DNA of 64,000 nucleotides from Butyrivibrio sp. (GTDB taxonomy: Bacteria; Bacillota; Clostridia; Lachnospirales; Lachnospiraceae), in NCBI GenBank assembly GCA_022486625.1, contig JAKVKH010000002.1, positions 62,001 to 126,000 of the forward strand, read 5' to 3'. The position numbers and the translations under genes were made by a program. The notes under the pieces are model-generated. The model was not told where the DNA came from and did not search any database. It worked only from the letters and a program-made list of their open reading frames with translations. Shown one piece after another: positions 17,332 through 26,542 of this stretch (within the stretch, counting starts at the first letter, position 1; each line of letters starts with the position of its first letter).

Positions 17332-18132
17332 ATGGTAAAAGGCCTGTATACTGCATGGACCGGAATGGTGAATGAACAGAACAGGATGGATGTCCTTACG
17401 AATAATCTGGCGAATGTCAATACAACCGGATATAAAAAAGAAGGGGCAACCAGTCAGGCGTTCAGTGATGTCCTTGGTCTTAAGATCAAGGACCTTTCAG
17501 AGGCACCGAATACAGCACGCAGACTTGGTACGATGAATATGGGAGTAAAAATCGGAGAAGGTTATACCGATTACACGGATGGCCCCATGAAAAGTACCGG
17601 AAATACCTATGACCTTGCATTGCAGGGAAAGGGATTTTTTGCCATTGATTATACGAATAAGGCCGCCAATGTCGAGCGGACAGATGCCAACCAGCAAACG
17701 ACAATGTATACCCGTGATGGTAATTTCACGCTGGATACAAATGGAAATCTGGTAACAGATGATGGCGATTTTGTTCTCGATACGGACGGTAATCATATTA
17801 AACTGAATCCGAATCTTTCTTCCCAGATCAATACCAAAGGGCAGATTATTCAGGATGGAAATGTGGTGGCAACAATTCAGGTTGCAGATTTTGCAGATTA
17901 TAACTATCTTGAGCACTATGGAGAAAACTACTTTCAGCCGGTAGACGGAGCAACAAAGACGGATGCGACGGCAACAGTCAATTCCGGATTTCTGGAACAG
18001 TCAAACGTCTCGGCAGTTGATGAAATGGTAAGTATTATTGCTGTACAGAGGAATTACGAGGCGAATCAGAAGATGATTCAGACAGAAGACACAACACTCA
18101 ATACAGCAACAACGGAGCTTGGAAGGCTTTAA
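17332..18132 (+). CDS. flhO: Flagellar rod/hook-basal body protein FlhO (FlgF/FlgG family)
   Basis: 266 residues. The N-terminal motif of axial flagellar proteins is present (MVKGLYTAWTGMVNEQNRMDVLTNNLANVNTTGYKKE), as is the C-terminal one (FLEQSNVSAVDEMVSIIAVQRNYEANQKMIQTED). These ends form the coiled core in the rod. The middle region contains the DLALQGKGFFAID and YTRDGNFTLDTNGNLVT beta segments of FlgF/FlgG proteins. It starts 6 bases after mbl, so the two are co-transcribed. The FlhO name follows the Bacillus operon order. Confidence 0.9.
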   Translation: MVKGLYTAWTGMVNEQNRMDVLTNNLANVNTTGYKKEGATSQAFSDVLGLKIKDLSEAPNTARRLGTMNMGVKIGEGYTDYTDGPMKSTGNTYDLALQGKGFFAIDYTNKAANVERTDANQQTTMYTRDGNFTLDTNGNLVTDDGDFVLDTDGNHIKLNPNLSSQINTKGQIIQDGNVVATIQVADFADYNYLEHYGENYFQPVDGATKTDATATVNSGFLEQSNVSAVDEMVSIIAVQRNYEANQKMIQTEDTTLNTATTELGRL

Positions 18133-18185
18133 ACAGTTTTAATGACAGTTCTGTTTAAGCCGGAAGACCGATGGAGGTGGATCGT

Positions 18186-19010
18186 ATGGTCAGAAGTTTA
18201 TGGTCAGCAGCAACCGGAATGAATGCGCAGCAGACAAATGTAGATACCATTGCCAACAATCTGGCAAATGTAAATACTTCGGGATTCAAGGCACAGGGGG
18301 CACAGTTCAAGTCGCTTCTTTACCAGACAATTCAGTCAAATACAACGACAGCAAACGGCGATCCGAAGCCAACAACTTCTCAGGTGGGACTTGGTGTCAG
18401 GACGGCATCAATCAATCAGTATTTTACACAGGGAAGTCTTCTTGACAATCAGAGCAGTACTGCATTTGCGGTCAGCGGTGACGGATTTTTTGCATATAAT
18501 AACGCAGATGGCAATCCGGTTTATACGAGAAACGGTGATTTTACCTGGGCACTCGGAAATACGGCAGGTTCTCAGCTCGTACTGACAACGTCTGACGGTA
18601 ATCCGGTACTGAATACATCAGGTGCGGAGATCAAACTGAGTGGCAGTTATGTTGCCAGTCGGATCACAGTGGGATCGGACGGAACCATTTATTATCCGGA
18701 TGCCAATGGTACACCGCAGGAAGTCGGACAGAAGATCGGACTCTGGCAGTTTAATAATCCGGGCGGACTTGAGAGAGTCGGCAGCACCAGCTATAACGCA
18801 ACTGCTGCGAGCGGAGCGGCGATCAATGAATCTACCAGTACAACAGTGAAAAAGAGTGAGATTCAGCAGGGATACCTTGAAGGAAGCAATGTAAATGTGG
18901 CAACGGAAATGGTAAACCTGATTGTGGCACAGCGTGCCTATGAAATGAACAGTACGGCGATTACGACAACGGATGAGATGATGCAGACGGCAAATTCTCT
19001 GAAGCGATGA
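18186..19010 (+). CDS. flhP: Flagellar rod/hook-basal body protein FlhP (FlgG family)
   Basis: 274 residues with the axial N-terminal motif (MVRSLWSAATGMNAQQTNVDTIANNLANVNTSGFKAQ) and C-terminal motif (YLEGSNVNVATEMVNLIVAQRAYEMNSTAITTTDEMMQ), and the intervening FAVSGDGFFAY and YTRNGDFTW segments. Length and ends match FlgG-type distal rod proteins. The start at 18186 is used because GGAGGTGG at 18174-18181 is its ribosome site; an ATG at 18171 precedes that site. Exported by the flagellar type III system and assembled after FlhO. Confidence 0.92.
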   Translation: MVRSLWSAATGMNAQQTNVDTIANNLANVNTSGFKAQGAQFKSLLYQTIQSNTTTANGDPKPTTSQVGLGVRTASINQYFTQGSLLDNQSSTAFAVSGDGFFAYNNADGNPVYTRNGDFTWALGNTAGSQLVLTTSDGNPVLNTSGAEIKLSGSYVASRITVGSDGTIYYPDANGTPQEVGQKIGLWQFNNPGGLERVGSTSYNATAASGAAINESTSTTVKKSEIQQGYLEGSNVNVATEMVNLIVAQRAYEMNSTAITTTDEMMQTANSLKR

Positions 19011-19036
19011 TCCTATTCTGATCGGGAGGTAATGAT

Positions 19037-19414
19037 ATGTCTCTGGATCTGTCCGGTTTATCCGGTATCAATGCAAGTGCTTACACCAATTATGCGGCAG
19101 AGGAAACACAGAATGCGTCTGCAAATCAGGTAAAAAGTACACTTCAGAAAACAGATGGCAGTTCGACAGATGAAGAGCTGATGTCTGCATGCAAACAATT
19201 TGAATCTTATTTCCTTGAACAGGTCTTCAAGGAAATGGACAAGTCTGTGGATGCACTGAAAGATCAGAGCAGCACGGATAATCCGACCAATAATCTGGTG
19301 TCCTATTATAAAGACCAGACCATTGCAGATGTGGCGTCAGAATCTACGGAAAAGCAGGGAACAGGCCTTGCACAGATGCTTTATGAAAATATGAAGCGTA
19401 ATTATAAAACCTGA
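19037..19414 (+). CDS. FlgJ-like rod-binding protein (no muramidase domain)
   Basis: 125 residues. The C-terminal two thirds carry the rod-binding motif of FlgJ N-terminal domains (ELMSACKQFESYFLEQVFKEMDKSV, then TIADVASESTEKQGTGLAQMLYENM). There is no glucosaminidase domain, as is usual in Firmicutes, so a separate hydrolase must open the wall for rod passage. GGGAGG lies just before the ATG. It is the last gene of the mbl-flhO-flhP unit and is followed by a terminator. Confidence 0.85.
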   Translation: MSLDLSGLSGINASAYTNYAAEETQNASANQVKSTLQKTDGSSTDEELMSACKQFESYFLEQVFKEMDKSVDALKDQSSTDNPTNNLVSYYKDQTIADVASESTEKQGTGLAQMLYENMKRNYKT

Positions 19415-19440
19415 ATCTGTATCATTTTGCTGAATTTTTT

Positions 19441-19472
19441 GGCCGGAGCAGTCAGTCTTCGGCCTTTCTTTT
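19441..19472 (+). terminator. Rho-independent terminator after the flagellar rod operon
   Basis: GGCCGGAG and CTTCGGCC (19441-19464) form an 8-base stem with one G-T pair, followed by TTTCTTTTTG. Confidence 0.85.
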
Positions 19473-19535
19473 TGCTTTTCTTTACGTTAATTTTCACATT
19501 GCCGGTCGGCGGATCAAGAGGAATACCCTGTAAAT

Positions 19536-21791
19536 ATGGAAAAAATCAAAGGTTATGTAGAACATTTTATCTATCGAAATAATGAAAATGGATACAGTGT
19601 AATGAACATTGTATGTGATGGGGAAGACATTACCTGCGTCGGTACATTTCAGAACATCGACGTCGGAACCACAATTGAAGTGGAAGGCGAGATGATCCAG
19701 CATGCCATGTACGGAGAGCAACTGAAAGCGCAGTCATATCGGATTACCGTGCCGGAGGATGAAACATCCATGGAACGATATCTGGGATCGGGGGCGGTAA
19801 AGGGAGTCGGAGAAGCACTTGCGGCAAGAATTGTCAGAAAATTCGGTGCAGATACATTCCGGATCATTGAGGAAGAACCGGAGAGACTTTCAGAAATTCG
19901 CGGGATCAGTGAGCATAAGGCATTGGATATTGCGCAGCAGATGAATGAAAAAAGGGAAATGCGCGATGTGATGATCTTTCTTCAGAAATACGGTATTTCC
20001 AATGCAATGTCAGTACGGATTTTTAATGAATATGGAACGGAAATCTATCGTATTCTGCAGGAAAATCCCTATCGTCTGGCAGAAGATATCGGTGGAATCG
20101 GTTTTCGCACGGCGGATGAAATTGCAGGGAAAATCGGAATCCGGGTGGATTCCGATTACCGCATCAGAAGTGGACTTCTGTATACGCTGCAACAGGCTGC
20201 CATGGAAGGAAACAGTTATCTGCCGAAAAAACTGTTGATTCAGGATACCTGTTCACTTCTGGGTGTTGAGCCGGAGATGGTGGAAAATCAGATCAGCTTT
20301 CTGGCAATGGACAGCAAACTGATCTGCAAAAACGGGACAGATGTCTATGCGGCATCTTTCTATAATGAGGAGCGTGCCTGTGCGGCAATGCTTTACGATC
20401 TGAACATCTGTGATGAAGAGACCGCTTCTGCTGGTGCCGAAGAAAATCAGAAGCAGCGGATTCTGGATATGGAACAGAAAAAGAATATGGTCCTGGATGA
20501 ACTGCAGCGCAGAGCTGTAATTGAAAGTATCCGGAACGGTGTTGTGATCATTACGGGAGGACCAGGGACAGGAAAAACCACCACGATCAATACCATTATT
20601 CAGTATTATGCAGATGAAGGACTGGATATTATGCTTGCAGCACCAACAGGAAGAGCTGCAAAGCGGATGACGGAGGCAACGGGGTATGAAGCCAGAACAA
20701 TACACCGTATGCTGGAAGTAAACGGGCAGATGGAAGATAAGGAGACAGCAGGCAGTGTCAGATTTAACCGTAACGCAGAGAACCCGCTTGCTGCAGATGC
20801 CATCATTATTGATGAGATGTCCATGGTAGACATGCATCTGTTTTATGCTCTTTTGAAGGCAGTGGTTCCGGGAATGCACCTGATCCTCGTTGGAGATGCC
20901 TCACAGCTTCCAAGTGTTGGACCGGGGCAGGTGCTTCACGATCTGATTGACAGCGGGAAATTTCCGACCATTGTGCTTCAGAAGATATTCCGTCAGGCGG
21001 AGGAAAGCGATATTGTCATGAATGCACATCGGATTCATCGGGGAGAAATGTTACCGTTGGATAACCGAAGTAAAGATTTCTTTTTCCTGGAAAGAAATGA
21101 CGTAAATGTCATATATAAGCATATGGTACAGCTGATCCGGGATAAACTGCCCCGCTATGTAGACGCACAGCCGACAGACATTCAGGTACTTACACCAATG
21201 CGTAAAGGCGCACTTGGTGCGGAAACACTTAATGACATTCTGCAGGAATATCTGAACCCGCCACAGGACGGAAAAAAGGAATATGCATATGGAGATCACA
21301 TTCTGCGTGCAGGCGATAAGGTAATGCAGATCAGAAATAATTATCAGGCAGAGTGGGAGGTTACCGGGAAATATAATATTCCGGTGGATCAGGGAACCGG
21401 AATTTTTAATGGGGACATGGGAATTATCCAGGAAATCAACACTTATTCGCAGGAACTGACAGTGGAATTTGATGAGCATCGAAAGGTCAGATATCCGTTT
21501 GCACAACTGGATGAAATTGAGCTTGCCTATGCCATCACTATTCATAAGTCTCAGGGAAGCGAATATCCGGCTGTGGTGATGCCGATTCTGGGAGGACCCA
21601 GAATGCTGCTGAACCGGAATCTGCTGTATACGGCAGTGACCAGGGCAAGGAACTGTGTTCTGATTCTGGGCAGCAGGGAAACCATTCAGACCATGATTGA
21701 CAATGAAGAACAGCTGAAGCGATATACCGGATTGAGTGAAAGGATTAAGGAAGCATTTGAAGTTATGGAACAGAAATCAGCGCATGAATAA
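19536..21791 (+). CDS. recD2: RecD2-type helicase (SF1B)
   Basis: 751 residues. An N-terminal OB-like domain (1-80) and helix-hairpin-helix segments (about 90-220, for example AVKGVGEALAARIVRKFG and GIGFRTADEIA) precede a RecD helicase core with Walker A GGPGTGKTTTINT near residue 343, DEMSMVDMHLFYALL, LVGDASQLPSVGPGQVL, and a C-terminal AITIHKSQGSEYPAVV plus YTAVTRAR. This is the stand-alone RecD2/YrrC layout, a 5'-3' DNA helicase active in repair and replication fork maintenance without RecBC. comFC overlaps its 3' end by 8 bases. Confidence 0.95.
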   Translation: MEKIKGYVEHFIYRNNENGYSVMNIVCDGEDITCVGTFQNIDVGTTIEVEGEMIQHAMYGEQLKAQSYRITVPEDETSMERYLGSGAVKGVGEALAARIVRKFGADTFRIIEEEPERLSEIRGISEHKALDIAQQMNEKREMRDVMIFLQKYGISNAMSVRIFNEYGTEIYRILQENPYRLAEDIGGIGFRTADEIAGKIGIRVDSDYRIRSGLLYTLQQAAMEGNSYLPKKLLIQDTCSLLGVEPEMVENQISFLAMDSKLICKNGTDVYAASFYNEERACAAMLYDLNICDEETASAGAEENQKQRILDMEQKKNMVLDELQRRAVIESIRNGVVIITGGPGTGKTTTINTIIQYYADEGLDIMLAAPTGRAAKRMTEATGYEARTIHRMLEVNGQMEDKETAGSVRFNRNAENPLAADAIIIDEMSMVDMHLFYALLKAVVPGMHLILVGDASQLPSVGPGQVLHDLIDSGKFPTIVLQKIFRQAEESDIVMNAHRIHRGEMLPLDNRSKDFFFLERNDVNVIYKHMVQLIRDKLPRYVDAQPTDIQVLTPMRKGALGAETLNDILQEYLNPPQDGKKEYAYGDHILRAGDKVMQIRNNYQAEWEVTGKYNIPVDQGTGIFNGDMGIIQEINTYSQELTVEFDEHRKVRYPFAQLDEIELAYAITIHKSQGSEYPAVVMPILGGPRMLLNRNLLYTAVTRARNCVLILGSRETIQTMIDNEEQLKRYTGLSERIKEAFEVMEQKSAHE

Positions 21792-22497
21792 GGCACTTGA
21801 AATTGCAGTCAGTATTGTATATCCGAGGCGGTGTGCGATCTGTGATGAAATTGTGGTACCAATGGGACATCTGATCTGTGATGAGTGCAGGAATCGGCCT
21901 GCCTTTGTCAGTGGGGCATCCTGCATGAAATGCGGGAAGCCGCTTCGCGACAGTGAGCAGGAATACTGCGCAGATTGTATGCGGACGGTACATGTGTTTG
22001 ACAGAGGCTATGCACTGTTTCAGTATCGGAGTATTTCGGGTTCGTTATATCGGTTTAAGTATATGGGCAGAAAAGAATATGCAGACTATTATGCGGATGA
22101 AATTGTCCGTAAATTCGGCAGTATGTTGCGCAGCCTGCATCCGGATGCACTCGTGCCGGTGCCGATGTATGCAGCAAAGGAAAGAAAACGCGGATACAAT
22201 CAGGCGGAAGTACTTGCACGTGCAATTGGCAGACGAATGGAAGTGCCGGTGGAGACAAAGGTAATTTCACGGATCAGAAATACGGTTCCGATGAAGCAAC
22301 TTAGTGAAACAGAGCGCCGCAATAATTTGAAAAAGGCTTTTAATATAGCCCGAAATGATGTAAAATTATTAACAATTATAGTTGTAGATGACATTTATAC
22401 AACAGGAAGTACAGCAGACGAAATATCGCGAGAATTTCGCCGTGCAGGAGTAAAGCACATTTATTTTCTGTCACTTGCAATCGGACAGACATCATAA
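21784..22497 (+). CDS. comFC: ComF-family phosphoribosyltransferase-like protein
   Basis: 237 residues. The N-terminus has paired zinc-binding cysteines (YPRRCAICDE, LICDECRNR, CMKCGKPL, YCADCMR), followed by a phosphoribosyltransferase fold with KERKRGYNQAEVLARAIG and the PRPP-binding loop VVDDIYTTGSTADEI near the C-terminus. ComF proteins help imported single-stranded DNA during transformation. The ATG at 21784 overlaps recD2 and places the Cys cluster at the expected distance. As in Bacillus, the next gene is a YvyF-type flagellar protein. Confidence 0.92.
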   Translation: MNKALEIAVSIVYPRRCAICDEIVVPMGHLICDECRNRPAFVSGASCMKCGKPLRDSEQEYCADCMRTVHVFDRGYALFQYRSISGSLYRFKYMGRKEYADYYADEIVRKFGSMLRSLHPDALVPVPMYAAKERKRGYNQAEVLARAIGRRMEVPVETKVISRIRNTVPMKQLSETERRNNLKKAFNIARNDVKLLTIIVVDDIYTTGSTADEISREFRRAGVKHIYFLSLAIGQTS

Positions 22498-22521
22498 TAA
22501 AAATAACCGGAGGTAGGTAGT

Positions 22522-22929
22522 ATGAGTTTACGTAATTGTTCAAGATGCGGCAAGATGTTTAATTATATCGCAGGGCCGATCATGTGTGAGGAATGCAAAA
22601 AAGCACTGGAAGATGATTTCCAGAAAGTGAAAAAATATATTACAGATAATCCGACAGCATCGTTAAAACAGATTACCGATGACAATAACGTAAAGACAGC
22701 ACAGATCAGAGAATGGATCCGTGAGGAGAGGCTGATGTTTTCGAAAAATTCACCGATTCAGCTGACCTGTGAGAACTGTGGGGCACCGATCCAGACCGGA
22801 AGATACTGCGTAAAGTGCAAGGGTGCGATGGCAAATGGCCTGACCAATGCATTTACAAAGGCAAAACCGGAACTGAAGAGAACACTTCCGAAGGATGAAA
22901 AAGGCGGAATGAGATTTCTGGATAAATAA
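22522..22929 (+). CDS. YvyF-type flagellar-region zinc-ribbon protein
   Basis: 135 residues with an N-terminal CSRCGKMF...CEECK zinc ribbon, a winged-helix-like middle (about 30-75, DNPTASLKQITDDNNVKTAQIREWIREERLM) and a second C-x2-C pair cluster (CENCGAP...CVKCK). This matches the flagellar-operon family typified by Bacillus YvyF, encoded between comFC and flgM. A strong GGAGGTAGG ribosome site precedes the ATG. No flgM follows here, so the local flagellar cluster has been broken up. Likely cytoplasmic; function unresolved. Confidence 0.85.
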   Translation: MSLRNCSRCGKMFNYIAGPIMCEECKKALEDDFQKVKKYITDNPTASLKQITDDNNVKTAQIREWIREERLMFSKNSPIQLTCENCGAPIQTGRYCVKCKGAMANGLTNAFTKAKPELKRTLPKDEKGGMRFLDK

Positions 22930-22965
22930 GGCGGCAGATGTGGATGAAGGAAGGAACTGGTTTCA

Positions 22966-23355
22966 ATGCTGAATGAAGAAAGAGTAATTCTGATGACAAA
23001 GATGGAATCCTTTGCTGAGCATGAGGGCAGAAAGGATACAAAAATCAATCAGTATTTCAGAAGTGATTATGTAGGATTTCAGGTGCTGAAATCGGTCATC
23101 AGTGCGACAGTTGTATATGTCATTCTCTTTGTTTCATATCTTCTGATCAGATTTGATACCGTGATGCAGAATCTGTATAATCTGGATCTGGTTCAGCAGG
23201 GAAGAAGGTTTCTGATCTTTTATATTCTGCTGGTCGGCGGGTATTCTGTTGCATCGTATATCATTTATTCCTATCGGTATGCCGGAATGCGTAAGAATAT
23301 GAAAACATACTACAGCAACCTGAAAAGACTGAATAAAATGTACGAAAAGGAATAA
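22966..23355 (+). CDS. Unknown two-helix membrane protein near cdaA
   Basis: 129 residues with a charged N-terminus (about 1-40), two transmembrane helices (about 44-63 and 82-104), and a basic C-terminal tail (SNLKRLNKMYEKE). I recognise no domain. It lies in a run of five same-strand genes with tiny gaps: this gene, a larger membrane protein (7 bases on), cdaA (3 bases on) and ybbR (overlapping). The context suggests a membrane partner of cyclic-di-AMP synthesis or wall assembly, which is inference only. The ATG at 22966 follows GGAAGGA. Confidence 0.7.
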   Translation: MLNEERVILMTKMESFAEHEGRKDTKINQYFRSDYVGFQVLKSVISATVVYVILFVSYLLIRFDTVMQNLYNLDLVQQGRRFLIFYILLVGGYSVASYIIYSYRYAGMRKNMKTYYSNLKRLNKMYEKE

Positions 23356-23362
23356 ATCTGAT

Positions 23363-24319
23363 ATGACGACATTACTGGAACTGAAACAGGCAGTAAAAGT
23401 TTTTTATATGAAATACGAAGTTTATATTACACACATATGGAAATTTCTGCTTGCGCTGATCTGCCTTTTACTGATTAATTCGCAGCTGGGGTATATGACG
23501 GCATTGAACAGCTTCCCGATCGTACTGATGGCGGCGCTTCTTTGTTCAATTCTGCCAAAGAATTTTACCGTTGTGATGTCCGCTATATTTGTACTTGGAC
23601 ATTTGTATCAGCTTTCAAGAGAGTGTATGCTGATCGGGCTGGTTCTGTTTCTGCTTATGTTTTTACTGTATTATCGCTTTTCACCAAAGGATACACTGGC
23701 AGTGATTCTAACGCCGATCTGCTTTCAGCTGCATATTCCTTATATGATGCCGCTGGCGCTTGGTCTGCTTTCCGGACCGGTATCCATTATATCCATGTGT
23801 TTTGGTATCATGACGTATTATTTTCTGCAGTATATTTCCCTGAATGCACCAACGCTTGGAAACGTGAACAACAGTGAGGAAACTGCAAACAGGCTGCAGA
23901 CGGTTCTGAGCGGAAGCCTTGGAGACAGGGGAATGATTGTGACAATGGTTGCATTTGCAATTGCATTGATTGTGGTTTATATCATTCGAAGGCTGTCTAT
24001 TGATCATGCGTGGTCGGTTGCGATTATTGCAGGAGCAATTGTTGAACTGATCAGTCTGCTGGTGGGGGATCTGCTTTATGATACACAGATTTCCATTGTG
24101 GGTGCAATTATCGGAACGCTTGTTTCTGCGCTTCTGATGAAAGTGGTTGAATTCTTTTCGTTCAATCTGGATTACAGCAGGACTGAGAAAGTTCAGTTTG
24201 AAGATGATGAATATTATTATTACGTCAAGGCGGTTCCGAAAGTTACGGTTACAACGCCTGAACGTAAGGTGAAAAAGATAAACCGTGCGCAGAATGCGCA
24301 TGGACACAGGGCGGAATAA
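23363..24319 (+). CDS. Unknown polytopic membrane protein upstream of cdaA
   Basis: 318 residues with about eight or nine transmembrane segments (first at about 24-40, last at about 243-263). A cytoplasmic C-terminal tail contains an acidic, tyrosine-rich stretch (VQFEDDEYYYYVKAVPKV) and then a basic end (ERKVKKINRAQNAHGHRAE). No family is recognised with confidence. Three bases separate its stop from cdaA, so translational coupling is likely. The tail motif looks like a docking site rather than a random end, possibly for a cytoplasmic enzyme. Transport or regulatory roles are both possible. Confidence 0.75.
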   Translation: MTTLLELKQAVKVFYMKYEVYITHIWKFLLALICLLLINSQLGYMTALNSFPIVLMAALLCSILPKNFTVVMSAIFVLGHLYQLSRECMLIGLVLFLLMFLLYYRFSPKDTLAVILTPICFQLHIPYMMPLALGLLSGPVSIISMCFGIMTYYFLQYISLNAPTLGNVNNSEETANRLQTVLSGSLGDRGMIVTMVAFAIALIVVYIIRRLSIDHAWSVAIIAGAIVELISLLVGDLLYDTQISIVGAIIGTLVSALLMKVVEFFSFNLDYSRTEKVQFEDDEYYYYVKAVPKVTVTTPERKVKKINRAQNAHGHRAE

Positions 24320-24322
24320 AGA

Positions 24323-25183
24323 ATGCAGCAGATTGAATTATTTCTGGATACAAATCTGACCAGTCTGCATATGCCAAATATCAGAACAACGGATATTGTT
24401 GAAATTCTCATCATTGCGTTTCTGGTATATCACATTTTGGTCTGGGCGAAAAACACAAGGATATGGTCGCTGATGAAGGGCGTCGTCATTATCGTTGTGT
24501 TTGTGTTAATTGCTGCCATTTTCAATATGACAACGATTCTGTGGATTGTACAGAATGTTTTCAGTATTGCAGTTATTGCAATTGTGGTTATTTTGCAGCC
24601 TGAGCTTCGAAAAGCGCTTGAACAGCTGGGGAGAAAGAATATCATTTCTTCGCTCCTGTCATTTGATAATGGTAAGAGCAGCGGACGTTTTTCTGATAAG
24701 ACGGTAAATGAGATCACTCGTGCCTGTGTGGAAATGGCAAAGGTGCGTACGGGTGCACTGATTGTAATCGAGCAGAATCATTCTCTTGCTGAGTATGAAA
24801 GAACCGGTATTGATGTTGACGGAATTGTCACCAGCCAGTTGCTGATTAATATATTTGAGCATAACACACCGCTTCATGACGGTGCTGTTATTGTGTGCGG
24901 AGACAGAATTACTTCTGCAACATGTTATCTGCCTCTTTCAGATAACATGGAACTGGGAAAGGAACTTGGTACAAGACATCGTGCAGGCGTTGGCGTTTCG
25001 GAAGTGACGGATTCACTGACCATCATTGTGTCGGAGGAAACCGGAAAGATCAGCGTTGCGTATGGCGGAGAACTGGAGCGTGGGGTTGACAGCGACAGAC
25101 TCAAGGAACGTCTGAGGCAGATTCAGAACAAGCCGACGGAAGAACACAGACATAAATCAGCCCGGAGAGGAAAGGCGAAATGA
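24323..25183 (+). CDS. cdaA: Diadenylate cyclase CdaA (c-di-AMP synthase)
   Basis: 286 residues. Three N-terminal transmembrane helices (about 20-95, including LIIAFLVYHILVW and IAVIAIVVILQPELRKALEQLG) lead into a DAC domain with the catalytic motifs LHDGAVIV near residue 186 and GTRHRAGVGVSE near 216. The enzyme makes cyclic di-AMP from two ATP molecules at the membrane, a second messenger controlling potassium uptake, osmolytes and wall homeostasis. The next gene, ybbR, overlaps its stop and encodes the standard CdaA regulator. glmM, often next, is absent from this window. Confidence 0.96.
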   Translation: MQQIELFLDTNLTSLHMPNIRTTDIVEILIIAFLVYHILVWAKNTRIWSLMKGVVIIVVFVLIAAIFNMTTILWIVQNVFSIAVIAIVVILQPELRKALEQLGRKNIISSLLSFDNGKSSGRFSDKTVNEITRACVEMAKVRTGALIVIEQNHSLAEYERTGIDVDGIVTSQLLINIFEHNTPLHDGAVIVCGDRITSATCYLPLSDNMELGKELGTRHRAGVGVSEVTDSLTIIVSEETGKISVAYGGELERGVDSDRLKERLRQIQNKPTEEHRHKSARRGKAK

Positions 25184-26514
25184 AAAAGCGCAGATTAACA
25201 GCCAACTGGGGACTTAAGCTTGCGTCGCTGATTTTCGCTGCAGTGCTCTGGTTTCTGGTAACCAATATCAATGATCCGGTGGTGACGGTGCGGTTTGGAA
25301 ATGTGCCGGTAACACTGAAAAATACGGACACCATAACGGATGCGGGAGATGTGTATCAGGTTCTGGATAATACGGATGTTATCGGTACGGTAACAATTCT
25401 CGCGCCGAGATCGATTGCGGACTCTTTTTCCAAGGATAATGTAGTTGCCGTGGCAGATCTGGACAATCTGACGACAAGGAATACAGCCAATATACAGCTT
25501 TCTGTGAACAAGTACAGTAATGAGATTGATAATATCAGTGGCAGTATCGATACAGTCAAACTCAACATTGAGAAAAAGAAGACGGCAACGCTGCCTCTTA
25601 CAGCAACAACTTCCGGAACACTTTCTGATGGTTATATTATCGGGGCTGTCAGTACAGAGCAGAATATGATCCGGATTACCGGTCCGGAATCTGTGATTGC
25701 CAGGGTTACAAAGGCTACTGTAGATGTGGATGTGACCGGATTTACTTCCAATATCGGAACGGATGCGGATATCAGACTTTATGATGCAGACGGCAGGGAA
25801 GTCAGCGATGATTCCATTCAGATGAATATCAAGTCTGTTCGGGTGAATGTAGAGATTTTGCAGGCTAAATATGTGGAACTGCACTATAACACCAAGGGAA
25901 CTCCGGCCAGCGGATATATGCTTACAGGAGTAGTTGACAGTACACCGGATAAGGTACTGATCGCAGGGAAAAGTACAGCGCTGGAAAGCATTAATACACT
26001 TGAAATCACGGATGATCAGCTGGATGTCAGTGGACGACGCGCAGATCTTGAAGCCTCAGTTGATCTCGAGAAATATCTGCCGTCAGGGATTACGTTTGGT
26101 GACAGCGATTTCAGCGGAGTGGCATCAGTGGTAGTACATATTGAACCGATTGCAACTGCCAGACTGGAGGTTCCGGTCAGTCAGATTGCAGTGGAGAACG
26201 TACCGGATGGATACAATGTATCTGTCAGAGATCTGTCAGGGGATGCCGGAGGAACTGTTTCAGTTGAAATTCAGGGACTTGCAGCGGAGTTGGCCAAGGT
26301 TACCGCGGCAGATATTACCGGCACAGTTGATATGAATGATGTCATTTCCGAAATGAATGATCAGAAAATCAAGGATGGCACCTATCAGTCAGATGCAGCA
26401 CTGGTATTGCCGGATCAGGTGAAAGCAGATCATAAAGTCAAAGTACAGCTTGAAGTCACCGGAAATGCGAATGCATCAGACACTGCTTCTGTAGAAAGCA
26501 GTGCGGGAAATTAA
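25180..26514 (+). CDS. ybbR: YbbR-domain protein, CdaA regulator (CdaR/YbbR)
   Basis: 444 residues: a short cytosolic start (MKKRRLTANWGLKLAS), one transmembrane anchor (about 14-32, SLIFAAVLWFLVTNI) and four YbbR repeats outside the membrane, recognisable by ND-VVTVRFGNVPVTLKN, LPLTATTSGTLSDGYIIG, LHYNTKGTPASGYMLTGV and LEVPVSQIAVENVPDGYNV starts. It binds CdaA and tunes c-di-AMP production. The ATGA overlap with cdaA supports translational coupling. It should not be confused with the CdaR-type transcription factor at 3444. Confidence 0.93.
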   Translation: MKKRRLTANWGLKLASLIFAAVLWFLVTNINDPVVTVRFGNVPVTLKNTDTITDAGDVYQVLDNTDVIGTVTILAPRSIADSFSKDNVVAVADLDNLTTRNTANIQLSVNKYSNEIDNISGSIDTVKLNIEKKKTATLPLTATTSGTLSDGYIIGAVSTEQNMIRITGPESVIARVTKATVDVDVTGFTSNIGTDADIRLYDADGREVSDDSIQMNIKSVRVNVEILQAKYVELHYNTKGTPASGYMLTGVVDSTPDKVLIAGKSTALESINTLEITDDQLDVSGRRADLEASVDLEKYLPSGITFGDSDFSGVASVVVHIEPIATARLEVPVSQIAVENVPDGYNVSVRDLSGDAGGTVSVEIQGLAAELAKVTAADITGTVDMNDVISEMNDQKIKDGTYQSDAALVLPDQVKADHKVKVQLEVTGNANASDTASVESSAGN

Positions 26515-26542
26515 GACAGACGAAGAGGCAGGAGGGTAAGTA

